NCBI RefSeq assembly: GCF_964340395.1
Contig: NC_135568.1
Span: 19,635,210 to 19,699,209, forward strand
Length of the DNA stretch: 64,000 nt
Direction: 5' to 3'
DNA from: Glandiceps talaboti
Lineage: Eukaryota > Hemichordata > Enteropneusta > Spengelidae
A program made the translations under genes and the position numbers. The notes under the pieces are model-generated. The model saw nothing but the letters and a program-made list of their open reading frames with translations. It was not told where the DNA came from and made no database searches. Positions 62,381 to 64,000 of this stretch are shown piece by piece. Each line of letters opens with the position of its first letter. The first letter of the stretch is position 1.

Positions 62381-62477
62381 GGAGCAAGAATTTATTCAAA
62401 GAGAAGAATATTTTGTACAACAACATGCACAGAGTGAAGAAAAAAGCAAAAAGGAAATTGAACAGCTAGAAGAGAAG
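62381..62477 (+). CDS. PPP1R9A: Neurabin/spinophilin exon 8 (coiled coil)
   Basis: Coding exon of 97 nt, entering at phase 2 and leaving at phase 0. The acceptor has a strong pyrimidine tract (TTTTCTCTTTCTATCTAG) and the donor is GTAATT from 62478. After a split arginine codon it encodes EQEFIQREEYFVQQHAQSEE, then KSKKEIEQLEEK. This continues the coiled coil and aligns with the ELDFIKRQE-type region that follows KDFQQ in vertebrate neurabin. The SAM domain typical of neurabin-1 would be encoded downstream, so its presence cannot be judged here. Confidence 0.88.
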
Positions 62478-63993
62478 GTAATTATAATAACAAGGGAATG
62501 TCATACTGTCAAATATAGTATATAGTCATATCATGTACCTATAATCACATCCCCATGTATTGTAATGAGACAGTACTATTCTGTATCACAGACCTGCCCG
62601 GTTTCCTAAATAAGGTCACTTGCAGGAATTTTGGACTACTTTCTTTCTCGTTGCTATATGCGTTGCTATGTGTGTTGCAAAACTTGTTGGCATCCTGTAC
62701 GTGTACGCTATCATGGCGGAAGCCGACGATATTAAACAGCAGCTCCAGGAAATTCCACCCAAAATCTTGTAACAGTATTCTATTTGGCAATTGTGGCAAA
62801 GTTACCTAATATATTGGTATTAAAGAATCTTTGGATTCAATCAATAATGTATACGTATAAATAGTGATGCCGAGATAGACAACGACATGCCGGTTATGAA
62901 CAGCTGTGACTTGTAAGCTATGGTCATTTTTCTAAAACACATTTTGCATAGTTAAATTATCACGAATTTTATTAAATGTCATACCTGTTAACAATAATTT
63001 GTGTTACATGTTTTCCGTTTTTCGTGTATTGGCAGCAGTGTTTGTGTTTGTATATGTATATTAGCAATGCTTACAATGCATGACTAGATGCAACTCAAAT
63101 GATGCGTATGTACATAGGCGTACATGCAATACACATGATGCATTGAGATCAATACATGAACATACTGAAATCAATCCACCAGGCAATACATGTGATGAGG
63201 CCTCGACATGCGTCAAGATTAACAACGAATGGCAATTTATTTTCAGTATAATATCCCTTAGAGTCTATAAATATGGCCAAATCATTGATTTAAAATGTTT
63301 TTGAGTGCTTCAAGAGGTATATGATAAAACCTTTACAGCCTGGATATTGTTTTTGTTTACCTCAGTTGTACAACTCATGGGCCCTCCAAAAGTTGGGCCC
63401 TTCCACCTTAAGACCTCGGTCCGCAAAACAACAATAAGACAGATATGAATCATGTACACAATAAGATTATTATTGTTAAAGAACATAACCTAGACACTCA
63501 AAAGGTAACACTGGTGGAGAATCTGGGCACCAACAGGGTATATTTTCTCAATTTCTATCCAAAAAGAATATGCGATGAGTAAACCCATATGAAATGGTAA
63601 AATGAACATACTTGTAAAAATACCTTGAAAGATGACAGTGAAACTTGAACACAACATAACAAACAAATAATTACGGGTATCAGAGATGTAACTCCACTAC
63701 TTATGTGTGACATGGAATAAATGACCCAAATGTTATTTATGGGTGTAAAATTATGTATTTGTTATTTACCAATGGAGATGGTCTAATAAAGTGGCTTGGT
63801 ACTGATTTAGACTTATTTACATAGTTCTGTCTAATTTGCCATAGGTCTACCGTGGCTTGTCAGTGCCATTAGATGATTTTGAATTTTAAGTTGTAAAGAG
63901 TTTGTTGTATAATGTGCTGAGATATAGTGTAGTGTGTTAATAATAATAATCTGTCTTATTGTGTTCATCATTCATCTTTGTCTTATATATTAG
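62478..63993. other. Last intron, with a start-codon-like CpG segment
   Basis: Mostly AT-rich. Near 62713 CTATCATGGCGGAAGCCGAC gives a good start context and 19 codons (MAEADDIKQQLQEIPPKIL) before TAA; a weak GT lies inside the last codon. Frames at 62545-62809 and 63080-63304 are unrecognised. It may hold a nested first exon or nothing. Confidence 0.35.
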
Positions 63994-64000
63994 ATCAAAG
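63994..64000 (+). CDS. PPP1R9A: Probable start of neurabin exon 9, cut by the window end
   Basis: Seven bases, ATC AAA G, follow a pyrimidine-rich acceptor (TTCATCTTTGTCTTATATATTAG). The phase fits exon 8, which ends at phase 0, giving LEEK-IK. Too little is visible to confirm it. Confidence 0.4.

Overview
The window is a piece of animal nuclear DNA. It is AT-rich, has short exons with GT-AG introns, and is packed with tandem repeats. The dispersed repeats (CTGT/TG-tailed 'ACGATATCT' elements, 'CCTAGCAAC...CCATAGCAAC' elements) have the look of a marine invertebrate genome, but I cannot name the species.

Only one gene can be read with confidence. It is a plus-strand neurabin/spinophilin (PPP1R9 family) gene running through most of the window. 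Eight complete exons (10936-11052, 30159-30291, 33513-33633, 39647-39751, 40302-40413, 40763-40981, 52230-52447, 62381-62477) join in one unbroken frame of 374 codons, with matching intron phases and GT/AG at every junction. A ninth exon probably starts at 63994. Together they encode the PP1-docking RVxF motif, the PP1-binding segment, the PDZ domain, an acidic linker and the start of the coiled coil. The N-terminal actin-binding part and the C-terminal end lie outside the window.

Exons are under 2% of the window. About 63% by my hand tally is tandem repeat: roughly thirty arrays with units of 9 to 70 bp, nearly all different from one another. The largest is a 9.6-kb, 58-bp-unit array filling most of the intron before the last full exon. 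Between the arrays lie a foldback element with a 10-bp target duplication (15724-16592), a probable PIF/Harbinger-type MITE (27417-27772), several hairpin elements (444-813, 29722-29884, 41939-42074, 44972-45261), and scattered copies of at least three dispersed families.

The most interesting leads concern how this gene is read. (1) A candidate alternative exon at 25387-25491 carries a second RVxF PP1-docking motif, placed exactly as in the constitutive exon and ending in the same phase. (2) A candidate 33-nt phase-0 microexon at 48917-48949 would insert 11 residues into the coiled coil. (3) A perfect 36-bp duplication gives exon 5 two tandem splice acceptors. (4) The 58-bp array repeats a UACUAAC branch-point consensus about 34 nt before a CCACCTAG acceptor-like site, in most of its roughly 166 units. 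(5) In six unrelated arrays a recurrent unit-to-unit change is CpG to TpG/CpA, as expected if the gene body is methylated.
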